From Dipteris shenzhenensis (Eukaryota; Polypodiophyta; Polypodiopsida; Gleicheniales): a DNA stretch of 64,000 bases. Position 1 is the first letter of the stretch, and each line of letters begins with the position of its first letter. A program made the position numbers and the translations under genes. The notes below the pieces were generated by a model. The model was given only the letters and a program-made list of their open reading frames with translations, ran no database searches and was not told the DNA's origin. The stretch lies in NCBI GenBank assembly GCA_047967505.1, contig CM106538.1; one strand, given 5' to 3'. This document shows, one piece after another, positions 10,548 through 21,731 of this stretch.

Positions 10548-13176
10548 ATGGCCCAAAATAATCCCAATGATCTTTTTGGTGTCCTCACACAGGAGGATAA
10601 GTTGGATGGTACCAATTACTCTTTATGGAGTTTTATGGTACGCAATCTTTTAGTTGGCAAACATTTGTACGATTATGTCACTGGGGATGAGACAAGACCA
10701 GAGAATGTGGTTGCACTTGCCACTCCTCCTCAACAAGGTGGAGGAAGAGGTAGAGGACAAGCACAGGGTGCAAGACAAGCACTAGATGCATTCGCTGCAC
10801 TTGTTGCTCCCACACAAGAGTAGAAGAGATGAGATTCTCATCATGCACAAGCACTATCTGTGATTTCTCTTTCTGTTAAGAGGTTTATTGTTCCACATAT
10901 TCGGTCATGCAGGACCTCTAAGGTAGCTTGGGATATTCTTGAGAGGATGTTTGCAGCCCGCAATGATGCAAGAGTTTCATTCATGAAGAGAAAGTTGACT
11001 CATACTCATATGGATGAGGGTGACTCTTGTCTCACCTCACCAAACTTCAGATTTTCGAGAGCAATTATTGAATATTGATGAGATCATTCTAGATTCAGAG
11101 ATGGTTACTACCACTTTAATTCTTTTCCCGAGTCTTATCTTGATTTTCACACCTCATTGAACTTGTCTTTGAGTGGCAACTCTCTCACCTTTCATGAGTT
11201 GATATGGCTTTTGTTGCAGGAAGAGCAGACACGGAAAAATATGGCCACATGTGCAGGTGAAAATGCCATGTTTTCCAAGTTCAAGCCAAGGGAAAAAAGG
11301 AAGCAGCATACAAATCAGTCTAAGGCTGATTCTGGACAGCCTTCACAAAAGGCTAAGAGGGATGCAAAGAAGCCCAAGAAAAAAGGGAGATATCATTACT
11401 CCAAAAAGCCGGGTCATTACATTGATGAATGCAAGAAAAGGCTTGCCAAGGAGAAGAAGAAAGATTCCAGTATGGTTGTCTCGGATACATCAGCCTCTCA
11501 TGAACAGCCGATTTAGTGGAAGAGGAATATGCCTTTTTGACTTGCAGTCATGATAGTAGTGTGGTTGTCCCTAATGTTATAGCCACCTTTAAGGAGGATG
11601 CTTATGCTTTTTTGACTTGCAGCTATGACCCTTCTAAGGATGCATGCACTTTCAATGTCAATGAGACATTGAATAATTGGTATTTTAACAGTGGTTCCAC
11701 CAAACATATCACTTCCGAGAAGTGTTTGTTTGATTCTCTGCATCCACCACCCGCTGAAAAAAGGGTGTCTTGTGCAAATGATTCTTCTTATTCAGTTCGT
11801 GGTATTGGTGAGAGTTTGTTGACAGCCATAGATGGCACAAATTTCAGAATTCCTGATGTACTTTATGTGCCTGGAATCAAGAAAATTTTGCTTTCGGTGT
11901 CCTGTCAATAAAAGATGATTTCAAGTTGTCTTTGAGGATGACAAGAGTGCATTCAAGACAGAGAAGATAATTATGCCTTGAGACTATCTTGCACACTATT
12001 TCATGGTCTTTTTCAGCTTGATGTTTTTTAGAAAAGCCCAAATCATGCACTTGCAGTTTCTACTCCCACTGTTGCTATGCAGAATGCAGAGTTATGGCAT
12101 GCTAGATATGGGCATATGAATTTTGGCAGTTTGATGACACTTTCAAATGGTTGATGCTTTACCGTCTTTGGAGTCACCCCCACCTCATACATGTGAAGGA
12201 TGCATACTTGGCAAGATGCATAGGTTTCCCTTCAAGAAAGATGGTGCAGTAAGAGCTGTCCGCAAATTGCAGCTCATTCACAGTGATGTATGTGGTCCCA
12301 TGAGGACTCCTGCCTTGGGTGGTTACTTGTATTTTGTCACCTTTATTTATGACTATTCGAGATACAATTCAGTGTATGGTCTAAAGGAAAAATCTGATGT
12401 GTTTCTTCATTTTCGACATTTTGTTGCCAAAGTTGAAAATGAGACAGGGCTCAAAGTACAGACACTCCGCACAGATAGAGGGAGGGAGTATATTTCTCAT
12501 GCATTTAAGGCTTATTTGCTGGAAAAGGGCATTCATCATCAACTTACATTGAGGCTTACTCCTCAGCAGAATCCTTCAACTGAGTGGAAAAATCGCACTC
12601 TCATGGAGATGGATAGATGCATGCTTACGAGCACTCACAAATTTTGGCTTGAAGGTCTCATGTGTGCTCATTATGTCTTGAATTGTGATCCCACAAAGGC
12701 TTTGAAAACTATGACAACATATGAAGTTTGGTATTGAAAGAAGCCTTCAATGAATCATTTATGTGTTTTTTTGTTGTGTTGCATATGCCCATGTGCCCAG
12801 AGAGTTTCGTCATAAGCTAGAAGACAAGGCACTCAAATGAATTTTTGTTGGGTATAGCGCAAAAAGCAAAGGATATTGTCTCTATGATCCTACTACACGC
12901 AAGATCTTTGTTAGTAGAGATGCGATATTTTCTGAAAATTCAGCTCATACACATGCTGAATTCAGCTCATACACATGCTGAATTTGATATGCCACCTACT
13001 TCAGCCTCCACTCATGTCTTTGAAGGTTTATTACCCATTGCTTTGGGTTCTGGAGCTGATATGCATGCTGAAAAACAGGATTTACAACAAGTCCCTCTTG
13101 ATCCACATGCCCCGATTCAGCCTCAAGCTGATTTAGTTCCTCCACAGCAGTGGAAGATGCCGTTAGATAGGAAAGG
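10548..13176 (+). pseudogene. Ty1-copia gag-protease-integrase, broken (Copia-2, 5' part)
   Basis: ATG at 10548 opens MAQNNPNDLFGVLT, then KLDGTNYSLWSFMVRNLL (gag), RRF-like KRFIVPHIRSC, and a zinc-knuckle remnant YHYSKKPGHYIDEC in which two cysteines are lost. Protease follows as WYFNSGSTKHIT, so the catalytic Asp of DSG is Asn. Then come DVLYVPGIKK, ELWHARYGHMNFGSL, and integrase with CEGCILGK, HSDVCGPM, LRTDRGREY and STEWKNRTLMEM (D, D and E present). Stops and frameshifts split the frame at about 10823, 11092, 11514, 11909 and 12737. At 12938-12981 a 22-bp unit is tandemly duplicated. Gypsy-1 interrupts the element at 13177. Confidence 0.9.
13172..13176. repeat. Target site duplication AAAGG (Gypsy-1, left)
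   Basis: AAAGG lies immediately before the LTR start TGTCAACG and is repeated at 19649-19653 after the right LTR. Confidence 0.95.
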
Positions 13177-13672
13177 TGTCAACGACTCTATCTCTTATTC
13201 CACTGACAAAGACTCTATCTCTTGGTCCTGAATCTCTATTCCTACGTTGATACAGATCACGGGCGATGGCATTAAATTGTTCCACCCAGCCTACTCCCGT
13301 GGATCACATATCTTCAAAATTCATTCGTTCCTTTGTTTTATTTCGTGCTTATCCACGAGACCCTCATTTCCCTAGATAGTTCTCCTTGCCAAATGTCATC
13401 ATTTTAGCCTCTCCACTTGGTGCACCTTTTTACCCCTCTCTTGGGCACATTAAAAACCACTTGCCCCTTCGCATTATTGCACATTTAGGTGCACCTAGGC
13501 CTTAGCACTCAGAACTACCTAGTCAATACCATTTCACCCTCACCTAGGACCTTGGCAGTTACTTCTCTTGACCATTTCAATTACGCACATTAACTATTAC
13601 AAAAGTTGGTCATCTAAGAGAAAATGCCCACCGATCTTTCCGAGGTCATGCTATCTCGGCTAGAGCATAACA
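13177..13672 (-). repeat. Gypsy-1 3' LTR (element orientation)
   Basis: Plus-strand ends are TGTCAACG and GCATAACA (TG...CA). It matches 19146-19648, except for a 7-bp indel near ACTCCCGTGG and a few substitutions. Confidence 0.95.
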
Positions 13673-13687
13673 TTCCTTCCCTCTTCA
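13673..13687 (-). other. Polypurine tract of Gypsy-1
   Basis: The minus strand reads GAAGAGGGAAGGAA directly against the 3' LTR terminus TGTTATGC. This is the expected plus-strand priming tract. Confidence 0.8.
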
Positions 13688-16600
13688 AGCATCAACGTCC
13701 TCGATGATGAAATCTGGGAACACTCTCCGTAACTGGTATACAGATTCCCAGGTAGCTTCCGATAGAGGCTGACCATGCCATGCAACCAACACCGTGGGTA
13801 TCTTCCGATTTCGTATTTGCATTGTTCCTCGGTCCAGGATTCTTGTTGGCTGGCGCCTTGCAATATCCTCTATCTCCTGAAACAAAACCACACCTTCAAT
13901 TAGTGAGTCACCTGTATGCAAAATTTTCTTTAAGCGCGAAACATGAAAAACCGGGTGCACCTTACACCCCTGTGGCAATTCTAATTTATAGGCTACACTG
14001 CCTATTCTCTTTAGAATTAACCACGGCCCACAGTATCGAGGTGATAACTTAGCACACTCTCCTGAAGTCAGTGACTTCGAGTGCGAAGGACTCTGAGAAA
14101 AACTTTTTCTCCTTCCTTAAATACTGTTATAGACCGGTTTTCATCCGCATACACCTTGGCTCTATCCATAGCCTGGCGGATATTAGCTCTCGCAAGTGCT
14201 AGCATCTCTCGCATCTGAACCACAAAGTTCGCGGCACTAGGCACTTTCTGAGGTACTCCAACTATAGTTGGATTGGCTGGTCTATAACCATAGTTCAGTT
14301 CAAACGGACTGAACCCGGTAGAGGAATGTTTCCTATCATTGTAGGCAAACTCCAACAATGGCAACCACTTGTCCCATGTATGTTGCCTCAATGACACATA
14401 TGCCCTCAACATGTCCTCTAAAGTCTGGTTGACTCTCTCCGTCTGACCATCCGTCTCAGGATGATCCCCACTACTTATTCCCAACTCAGTCCTTAGTGTC
14501 TCAAATACCGCTGTCCAAAAATGACCGGTAAATCTGACATCTCGGTCTGACATTATGGATCTAGGCAATCCATGCAGACGAAATATATGTCTAATGAACA
14601 GATCCGCCACTTGCGGGGCACTAACAGACTCTCTAGTCGGAATGAAGTGAGCCATCTTGGTTAGACGATCAACCACCACAAGGATAGAATCATACCCTCC
14701 TTGCGTCGTAGGCAGTCCTACAATAAAGTCCATGGAAATGCTCTCCCACTTACTTAGTGGTATCTCCAAGGGCTGTAAAAGTCCGGGTGGCTTCACCCGC
14801 TCGGCCTTGCTTACCTGACACGAGAAACACCGTGTCACATATTCATGAATATGCTTTTTCATCTTTGGCCAAAAGAAATCTCGCTTCACGAGATCATATG
14901 TCTTCTCGACTCCTGGATGTCCCGCACACGGGCTATCATGGCATTGTCGAATGACTCTCTGCCTAAAATCATTCTGACCAGGTACTACAAGCTTGCCATT
15001 TCTAACTAGCATACCATCCCTTATGGTATATCTTGCATAAGTTTGGCCTTTTCTGGATGCCAGGTCATCCTCTTCATTTTCCCCGGGTTTTAACACATGA
15101 GCTTTAGACCACAAAATCTGGACAAACTCGTCCACTTTTTGAGTTTCTCTTATCTCGGTCATTAGAGCACTCTCTAATACCGTGAAACTCAGGTTGTGCA
15201 TAATGCGAGACAACGCATCAGCAACCTTATTGACTTTTCCTCTTCGATACCGAATCGTTAGATTAAACTCCTGCATGAGCTCTGCCCACCTAGCTTGGCG
15301 GCCCCTCAAGTCAGGCTGTTTACAAAAATGTTTCAGAGTATCATGATCTACATCCACATAAAACTCTGAACCATACAAATAATGCCTCCATGTTTTCAAA
15401 GCATGGATAACAGCATACAACTCCAATTCATGAGTTGGCCAATTCCTTTGAGAGGGAGAAAGCTTCTTGCTTTCAAAGGCTACTGGCCTTCCCTCTTGAA
15501 GGAGAACTGCTCCTACCGCAATGCCACTTGCATCGGTTTCTAGGAACAACGGTTTCTGGGGATCAACTATTTTTAACACCGATCCTGAGACCACAGCTTG
15601 TTTTACGGTGTTAAAACTTTCTTGTTATTCTGTCCCTAAATAAAAGGTACTTTATCTGAGGTCAGATTAGTCAATGGCGATACTATTCCGGAATATCCTT
15701 TGATATGCCTTCTATAAAACTGGACAAATCCCAAGAATGATCGCAACGCGGTCAGACTTTGAGAGATTGGCCAAGTTAGTATCTCAGCCACTTTCTTCGG
15801 ATCCATTTCTACCCCCTGTGGAGTAATTATGAACCCTAAATACTCAAGCCTAACCATACACAGTATAGTTTTCTTTTTATTCACATAAAGACTAACTTTC
15901 CTCAAAGTACTGAACACTATTCTTAAGTGTTCACGATGCTCAGTAATACTTTTACTGAATATCAGGATATGGTCAATAAAATGTACTACGAACTTTTCGA
16001 TATACGGACGTAGTAAATCGTTCATAAGCATGACGAATGTCGCTGGAGCATTGGTAAGTCCGAAGGGCATTACCAAAAACTCATAATGACCAAACCTGCT
16101 TCTAAAAGCGGTTTTATGCACATCCTCGGCTCTAATCCGGATTTGATGGTAGCCGCACTTAAGATCTATCTTGCTGAAAATCACAGCTCCATGTAATGCA
16201 TCTAGCAAATCATCAATCCGAGCCATCGAATACCTGTGCTTAACAGTGATATTACTCAATGCTCTGTAATCTATACAGAGGCGAAATGTATCATCCTTTT
16301 TCTTCTTTAATATCACTAGCGAAGCAAAAGGTGAGAAACTTGGTTGAATCTGCCCCAACTTGAGGTATTCTTCCAGTTGTCTACGCACCTCCGCCTCTTC
16401 AGCAAAACTCATTCTATGGGGAAGTCTATTTACAGGTTCTGCCCCCGGGATCAGTTCAATCTTATGTTGAACTTTCCGCTCTGGAGGTAACCCATAAGGT
16501 AGTTCATCCCTAAAACATTCAGAGAACTCCTCTCTTATAAGATTAGCCAGCTTGGCCATCTCACTACTTTGCGTAACATCAGTGCTAGCCGAAGAATCAT

Positions 16601-16994
16601 CAACCGGCTCTACCGATGCTGTGCAAAGGAATAAAAACTCTACTTGAGCTTTTCTGATTTCCATCACGGAAACCAACGGTCCCTGAGGTATATCTTTTTC
16701 ACCTCGCAAGACATAAAGCACATCATTCATCTTGAACTGATATACATGCTTTTTCCAATCAATGGCTGGATTCTTCGTAGAATGCCATGCCATACCCAGG
16801 GCTATATCTGCATGAGCAAGCTTGGTCATTTCAAAATCAAGCTTCTCAGCATAGTCCTGAATCCGAAGCTCCAACTGAGTAACCCTTTGGTCCCATACTT
16901 CAGTTGAACTTCCATCTGCCATCCTGACTGTATACACATAGTCAGATGAACTTGTCTTTAATTTCAGCCTCTTCACGAGCTTGGAGTTAATCAC
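13685..16994 (-). pseudogene. Gypsy-1 pol: RT, RNase H, integrase, chromodomain-like tail
   Basis: Order on the minus strand: the post-active-site protease part ([12 protein letters not shown]...VRMADGSS); RT with [45 protein letters not shown] and FIDHILIFSKS; RNase H with LFLETDASGIAVGAVL, ELELYAVIHALKTW, DHDTLKHF and VADALSRI; integrase with zinc ligands H...H and CFSCQ, MDFIVGLP, SDRDVRFTGHFW and TDGQTERVNQ; and a tail PTRILDR...VAWHGQPLSEATWES resembling a chromodomain. The second catalytic aspartate of FIDD is His here; Gypsy-2 keeps FIDD at the same site. Frameshifts at about 15636 and 14068 break the frame. A stop near 13685 ends the tail just before the polypurine tract. Confidence 0.93.
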
Positions 16995-18370
16995 ATTGTG
17001 AACAACACAATGACATCATGACTGGCCACTTGCCCTTTCATTTTAATTAACTCCGTATCATTAAAGGCCGTATACCCCGTTGCTGCGGGCTTAGATAGGA
17101 TGTTATCAGGTGCACTCGTCACTAACTTAGCAACAGATACACATAACAAACAAGGTACTAACCTCTGAGAAGGTCCCGCCAGTTGCATCTGCATATGTTC
17201 CGCATTGGGACTCTCCTGCATTTCCACGTCGCATTCAGATATTATCATATTAGCCGTGCGACGGTCTTTATTCAGTGGACAATCCTTCCACTGATGTCGC
17301 TGAAGGCAGCCGAAGCACAATCCTTCTTTTCTAGCTTTCTCTTTTTGTTCAGGGGTCAACGAGGACTTTGACCAAGCCCGGGCTGCCATTGGAGTTATTT
17401 TCCTTTTCACCCCAACGGTGGTACTTGTTTTTACTGGTCCCTCAACCAGCTTCACCTGCTTGGTTTGGCCACTTGGCTGCGAGACACTTGTCTTTGAAAT
17501 CCATTTCCTCTGAACTCCCCCTTTTTTCGGGTACTCATACTGAGTCCCTGCCTGCACAAATCCACCAGATCTGCCTCTGGCATCCTCATAGTTCAAAGCT
17601 ACTGCAATAGATTCATCTAATGTAGTCACATACTTAGCCCGAACTTCCATTTTGATTTTGTCGTTCAGTCCATAGATATAGTCTTTTAACTGAACCGACA
17701 TAGGGAGAGGGTCTGTTATTTTCATGACACATTCCCTGAATTAGTCAGTGTACTTTGCCACTAATAGACTCCTCTGACGAAGATTTCTATAAGCATCCCA
17801 AGCTCGAGACTCTTCATCAAGTGGGAGAAAGTGTTTCTTAAATTCAGCTTTAAACCCTTCCCAGGTGGTAGGAGCAACTTGATCCTTCTGTTGCTTTATC
17901 CACCATCTATCCACTGCCTCAATAAACAGGTGTGTGGCCTCACGGATTTTCTTTAGATCAGATCTAATTTCACAAATGGCGAAGGCTTCTTCCCACTTGT
18001 GTAACCAAACCTCGATCACATCAGAGCTGCGCTCGGTCATCCGACCAGCGTACTTCTCCGGTCTATAATTAGCGATATTAGGCACTTTGACCCTTGCGCG
18101 CTCTAATGAATGGATACTGGGCTCTGGCTCTGCTGGAGCTTTGCCCTTATCAATTCTAGACGGTCTAGCTGACAAGGCTTGTACCATTTCCCTAATCTCA
18201 TTTTGACCAGCATTCACTTGGAGCTGCTGGTTCATAATCTGCTGTAAAGCATCTTCTAATATCGAAATTCTACCGATCAAAGTAGGTGCAGCATGATGTG
18301 ACATCTGTTGTGTAGACTGTACTCTAGACTCACTAGGATTCACCCTAGAATTCTGCCCTTCTGCCTCCAT
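16991..18370 (-). pseudogene. Gypsy-1 gag and truncated protease
   Basis: The start [15 protein letters not shown] (18370) leads into a coiled-coil-like N-terminus, the retrotransposon gag core ([12 protein letters not shown]-like segment, [15 protein letters not shown]), and a zinc knuckle [13 protein letters not shown], which is C-x2-C-x3-H-x4-C, one residue shorter than usual. A TAG replaces a Phe codon after AKYTD near 17740 relative to Gypsy-2. The frame then ends at VIVLF because 16 bases present in Gypsy-2, encoding the DSAST protease active site, are missing. Confidence 0.9.
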
Positions 18371-19130
18371 AGTTTCACAATGGAAGATGGTTTTTTTTTT
18401 TTCAGTCTTTTTCAGAACCCAAATAAAAGATATATATACCCTTTTCTATTCTGCTTTCCTGTTTTTTTCTCTCCCCTGTGCCCTAAACTCTCAGTTATAA
18501 AACACTCTGAACGTCCCTTTTGCGGTGCAGAAATAACAGGACCATATGGAAAAAAAAACTGTATCGAAAAAAGGGCTCCCTGATTTCTCCTCGAAATTTC
18601 GATTGGTCCTGTTTTCATCCACCGTTAAAGATACCAAAGCGCTTCTAATGCGCGTCGGTTCACCTGCAACCTTCTGGACCTGTAATATCAATTAAGTACG
18701 GCAAACTGGCAGACAATGTCGAAGACGACTCTTCCTGTTTTTCTTGTTACACCGTCGATCACCCAGGATCACGTCCCGTACAGTCTTCGTCACGTTCCAC
18801 CTCCTAAATCTGCACGCCGTCATTCGTCAACATCCCACGAGGTAGAATATGCGCTCATTAGAGGAGGTCCCGCAACCATTCGACGGATCACGTTCCTGCA
18901 GCAAAGGTGCGTCGATCCTACGCCTACGCAAACGAACGTCCACGTCACCTCTGCGCTCCACCTGCTACCAACCACTGCCTTACGTGACCTCTAAGTCCAG
19001 CCACGAAACAAAAACCCCGTGCGTCGTAGCTAACGTCCAGATTCATCGAAGGCCAATTATCCGTCAGTTCGTCAATTTGGCGCTGAGGTCATTCGACGAC
19101 CGACCCCGCTTCCCTCTCCGTCAAAGCCTC
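18371..19130 (-). other. Gypsy-1 leader (5' untranslated region)
   Basis: About 760 bases lie between the primer site and gag. They begin, near gag, with a T/A-rich run and become G+C-richer toward the LTR. By eye they share nothing with the Gypsy-2 leader (30769-31624), although the adjoining coding regions are nearly identical. Confidence 0.75.
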
Positions 19131-19143
19131 GGCTCTGATACCA
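19131..19143 (-). other. Primer-binding site, tRNA-iMet type (Gypsy-1)
   Basis: The minus strand reads TGGTATCAGAGCC two bases inside the 5' LTR (element orientation), matching initiator Met tRNA. Confidence 0.92.
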
Positions 19144-19145
19144 AC

Positions 19146-19648
19146 TGTCAACGACTCTATCTCTTATTCCACTGACAAAGACTCTATCTCTTGGTCCTGA
19201 ATCTCTATTCCTACGTTGATACAGATCACGGGCGATGGCATTAAATTGTTCCACCCAGCCTACTCCGGGCTCCCGTGGATCACATATCTTCAAAATTCAT
19301 TCGTTCCTTTGTTTTATTTCGTGCTTATCCATGAGACCCTCATTTCCCTAGATAGTTCTCCTTGCCAAATGTCATCATTTTAGCCTCTCCACTTGGTGCA
19401 CCTTTTTAACCCTCTCTTGGGCACATTAAAAACCACTTGCTTTTTGGCATTATTGCACATTTAGGTGCACCTAGGCCTTAGCACTCAGAACTACCTAGTC
19501 AATGCCATTTCACCCTCACCTAGGACCTTGGCAGTTACTTCTCTTGACCATTTCAATTACGCACATTAACTATTACAAAAGTTGGTCATCTAAGAGAAAA
19601 TGCCCACCGATCTTTCCGAGGTCATGCTATCTCGGCTAGAGCATAACA
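19146..19648 (-). repeat. Gypsy-1 5' LTR (element orientation)
   Basis: 503 bp, plus-strand ends TGTCAACG and GCATAACA. The U5 end carries a short internal repeat (GACTCTATCTCTT twice) that is single in the Gypsy-2 LTR. Confidence 0.95.
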
Positions 19649-19653
19649 AAAGG
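19649..19653. repeat. Target site duplication AAAGG (Gypsy-1, right)
   Basis: Copy of 13172-13176. Copia-2 sequence resumes here. Confidence 0.95.
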
Positions 19654-21321
19654 ACAGAAATACAAGCAGCAAAATTCGTTCCACATTGGCTGCTCCAAAC
19701 TCTCAAGGAGAGTAAGCTTGATGCTCCTTTGCCTGGCAGAACTCACAAGGCATCCAAACATGTAGAGGGGACACATTTTGTTGATTCAGCTTTTGCAGGT
19801 ACACTTCTAGATGAAGAAGAGCCTGATTATTTTGAAGAGGCTAAGGATAATGTGCATTGGATGAAAGCCATGAAGGATGAGTTACAGCCCATTGATAAAA
19901 ATCAGACCTGGAATCTTGTGGATTTGCCACCAGGGAAGCATGCCATAGGTACCAAATGGGTTTTCAAAGTAAAGAGACAATCAGATGGGTCAATTGACAA
20001 GTACAAGGCAAGGCTAGTTGCAAAAGGCTATGCTCAACGAAAGGACATTGATTATGAGGAGACATTTGCTCCTACTTCTAGGATGACTACAATCGCCATG
20101 GCTGCACATTTTGAATGGAATCTACATCAATTGTATATAAAAACAGCTTTTCTTAATGGAGACTTGTTGGAAGAGGTTTATGTTAAGCAACCTCTGTATC
20201 ACGTAAAGTATCAGGTAAAGTATGCAAGCTGAATAAACCTTTGTCTGGGCTGAAACAGGCTCCACGTGCTTGGTACTCAAAGATTGATGCATTTTTTACC
20301 AGCAAGGGTCTCAGTAATAGTCCAACTGAGAGTACCCTCTACATCAAGAAGGATGGGGGGGATATTTTGGTCATCATTCTTTATGTAGATGATTTGTTGC
20401 TCACAAGGTCCAATGAAGGAAAAATTGCAGATTTCAAGGCTGAGTTTACTTTTGACATGCCATATTTGGACATGCTTCATTTTTATTTGGGGATCCAGTT
20501 CATACAAGAGAGACGTGGCATCATTATGTCTCAATCCAAGTATGTGCAGAAGCTTTTGGATCGGTTCAAGACGCAAGATTGCAAGCCTACACTCCCATGG
20601 AGCCAAGGCTGAAGCTTACCATGTATGGTGGAAGTGAACCGCTTGATGCCACACTTTACAACCAGGCTATTGGATGCCTCATTTATTTCTGCAATACTCG
20701 GCCTGATATTCAATTTGCAGTTTCACTAGTGAGCAGATACATGCACAGCCCAAAGACTTCACATTTGCAGGCTGTAAAACGCATTTTTCGTTACTTACAA
20801 GGCACTAAGTCTTATGGCTTGATGTTTCCCAGGGGGGTGACTTGCAGATGCGTGCTTACAATGACTCTGATTGGTCTCGAGATTATGATACTAGACAGTC
20901 AACAAGTGGCAATTGTTTCTTTTTGGGTCATGATTGCATTTCTTGGTTGAGCAAGAAACAAACTAGTGTGGCTACCTCCTCATGTGAAGCTGAGTACAGG
21001 GCAGCTTTCACAGCAACAGTTGAGTGTGTTTGGCTGCGCCATTTATTTGCTGATCTTCATCTCTCATTGGAGGGTCCTCCTCCAATTCTCACTGATAGTC
21101 AAAGTGCTATGGCAGTGGCCAAGAATCTTGTGTTTCATGCTCACACAAAGAACATTGAGGTTCACTCTCATTACGTCAGAGAGAAGTTGCATGCAGGGAA
21201 GATCAGTATGATCTCTGTGTCCACACATGACAATGTTGCACACATATTCACCAACGCACTTCCACATGAGAAGTTTGAGGCATTTCGCAATGCCTTGAAC
21301 TTATCTCCTTTTAGTTATTGA
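19654..21321 (+). pseudogene. Ty1-copia reverse transcriptase-RNase H (Copia-2, 3' part)
   Basis: The frame resumes after Gypsy-1 with KFVPHWLLQTLKESKLDAPL, then the copia RT: WMKAMKDELQPIDKNQTWNLVD, GTKWVFKVK, KARLVAKGYAQ, DYEETFAPTSRM, LSGLKQAPRAWY and ILYVDDLLL (YVDD intact). RNase H follows with DSDWSRD, TSGNCFFLG, SSCEAEYRA, TDSQSAMA and HTKNIEVHSHYVRE. Frame breaks occur near 20232 (a short duplication-like HVKYQVKYAS) and near 20610 and 20850. Otherwise the pol core reads well. It joins the 10548-13176 part once Gypsy-1 is removed, although the frames on the two sides are not in register. Confidence 0.93.
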
Positions 21322-21351
21322 TCATTTCCTTGTACATCATCACATTGGCAC

Positions 21352-21361
21352 TACAGGGGGG
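21352..21361 (+). other. Polypurine tract of Copia-2
   Basis: ACAGGGGGG directly precedes the LTR start TGTTGGAATT, the usual copia arrangement. Confidence 0.8.
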
Positions 21362-21594
21362 TGTTGGAATTATAGCCATAATTCATGGCATTGACCAATG
21401 TATGACTAATAAGTGGGTTAAGGGCACTTTTCCCTCATTAGAGGTTTTTCTCCCTAACTACAGTTAGTGGGTTGGTTAGGTTTTGTCACATAGACAAAAC
21501 GCCCAATCTTGTATTGTTTTCTTCTCTCTTTCAATACAACGTTTTGCTGCTCTCTCTTCGTTCAAGCCCTCTCTTGCTCTCATTTTCTCCTACA
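21362..21594 (+). repeat. 3' LTR of Copia-2
   Basis: It starts TGTTGGAATTATAGCC after the polypurine tract. I place the end at TCTCCTACA (21594) because the LTR-end phrase CTCTTGCTCTC-ATTTT aligns with the Copia-1 LTR terminus beside its primer site. At 21480-21500 it carries GTTTTGTC-ACATA-GACAAAAC, the same inverted repeat as in Copia-1. The 233-bp length is short but normal for copia. The 5' LTR is missing, so no target duplication can be checked. Confidence 0.75.
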
Positions 21595-21723
21595 CCCTGC
21601 ACCCACTGAGGGCCCCCTCCCTCAATACACAGGAGAATTTGCTTTATCTTGGAGAACTGCAATACAACTTACAAGCTCAAAGACACTCTTCAAGAGAGCA
21701 TAAGATGCAACTGTAAAGGGACA
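21595..21723. other. Short spacer between copia LTR and hAT-like element
   Basis: Non-coding. It could include extra LTR sequence if the LTR end has been placed too early. Confidence 0.4.
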
Positions 21724-21731
21724 CTGTGAAC
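21724..21731. repeat. 8-bp target site duplication CTGTGAAC (left)
   Basis: CTGTGAAC at 21724-21731 is repeated exactly at 22242-22249, bracketing 21732-22241. Eight base pairs is the hallmark duplication length of hAT transposons. Confidence 0.8.

Larger units (their letters stand above)
13177..19648 (-). mobile_element. Gypsy-1: complete-length but inactivated Ty3-gypsy chromovirus nested in Copia-2
   Basis: Two LTRs (496 and 503 bp) bracket a minus-strand internal region with an iMet primer site, gag, protease, RT, RNase H, integrase and a C-terminal chromodomain-like segment. The flanks are a perfect AAAGG duplication. It splits the copia pol between integrase and RT. The coding region is broken by an in-frame stop in gag (near 17740), a 16-bp deletion over the protease active site (near 17000), an FIDD-to-FIDH change in RT, and frameshifts near 15636 and 14068. 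The LTRs differ by a 7-bp indel and about 7 substitutions by eye. Its coding sequence is close to Gypsy-2, but its leader is unrelated. Confidence 0.95.

Noticed and set aside
19128-19145. tRNA gene at TGATACCAA sites
   Set aside because: The 12-13-base matches to initiator Met tRNA are retrotransposon primer sites beside LTRs. No cloverleaf is present.
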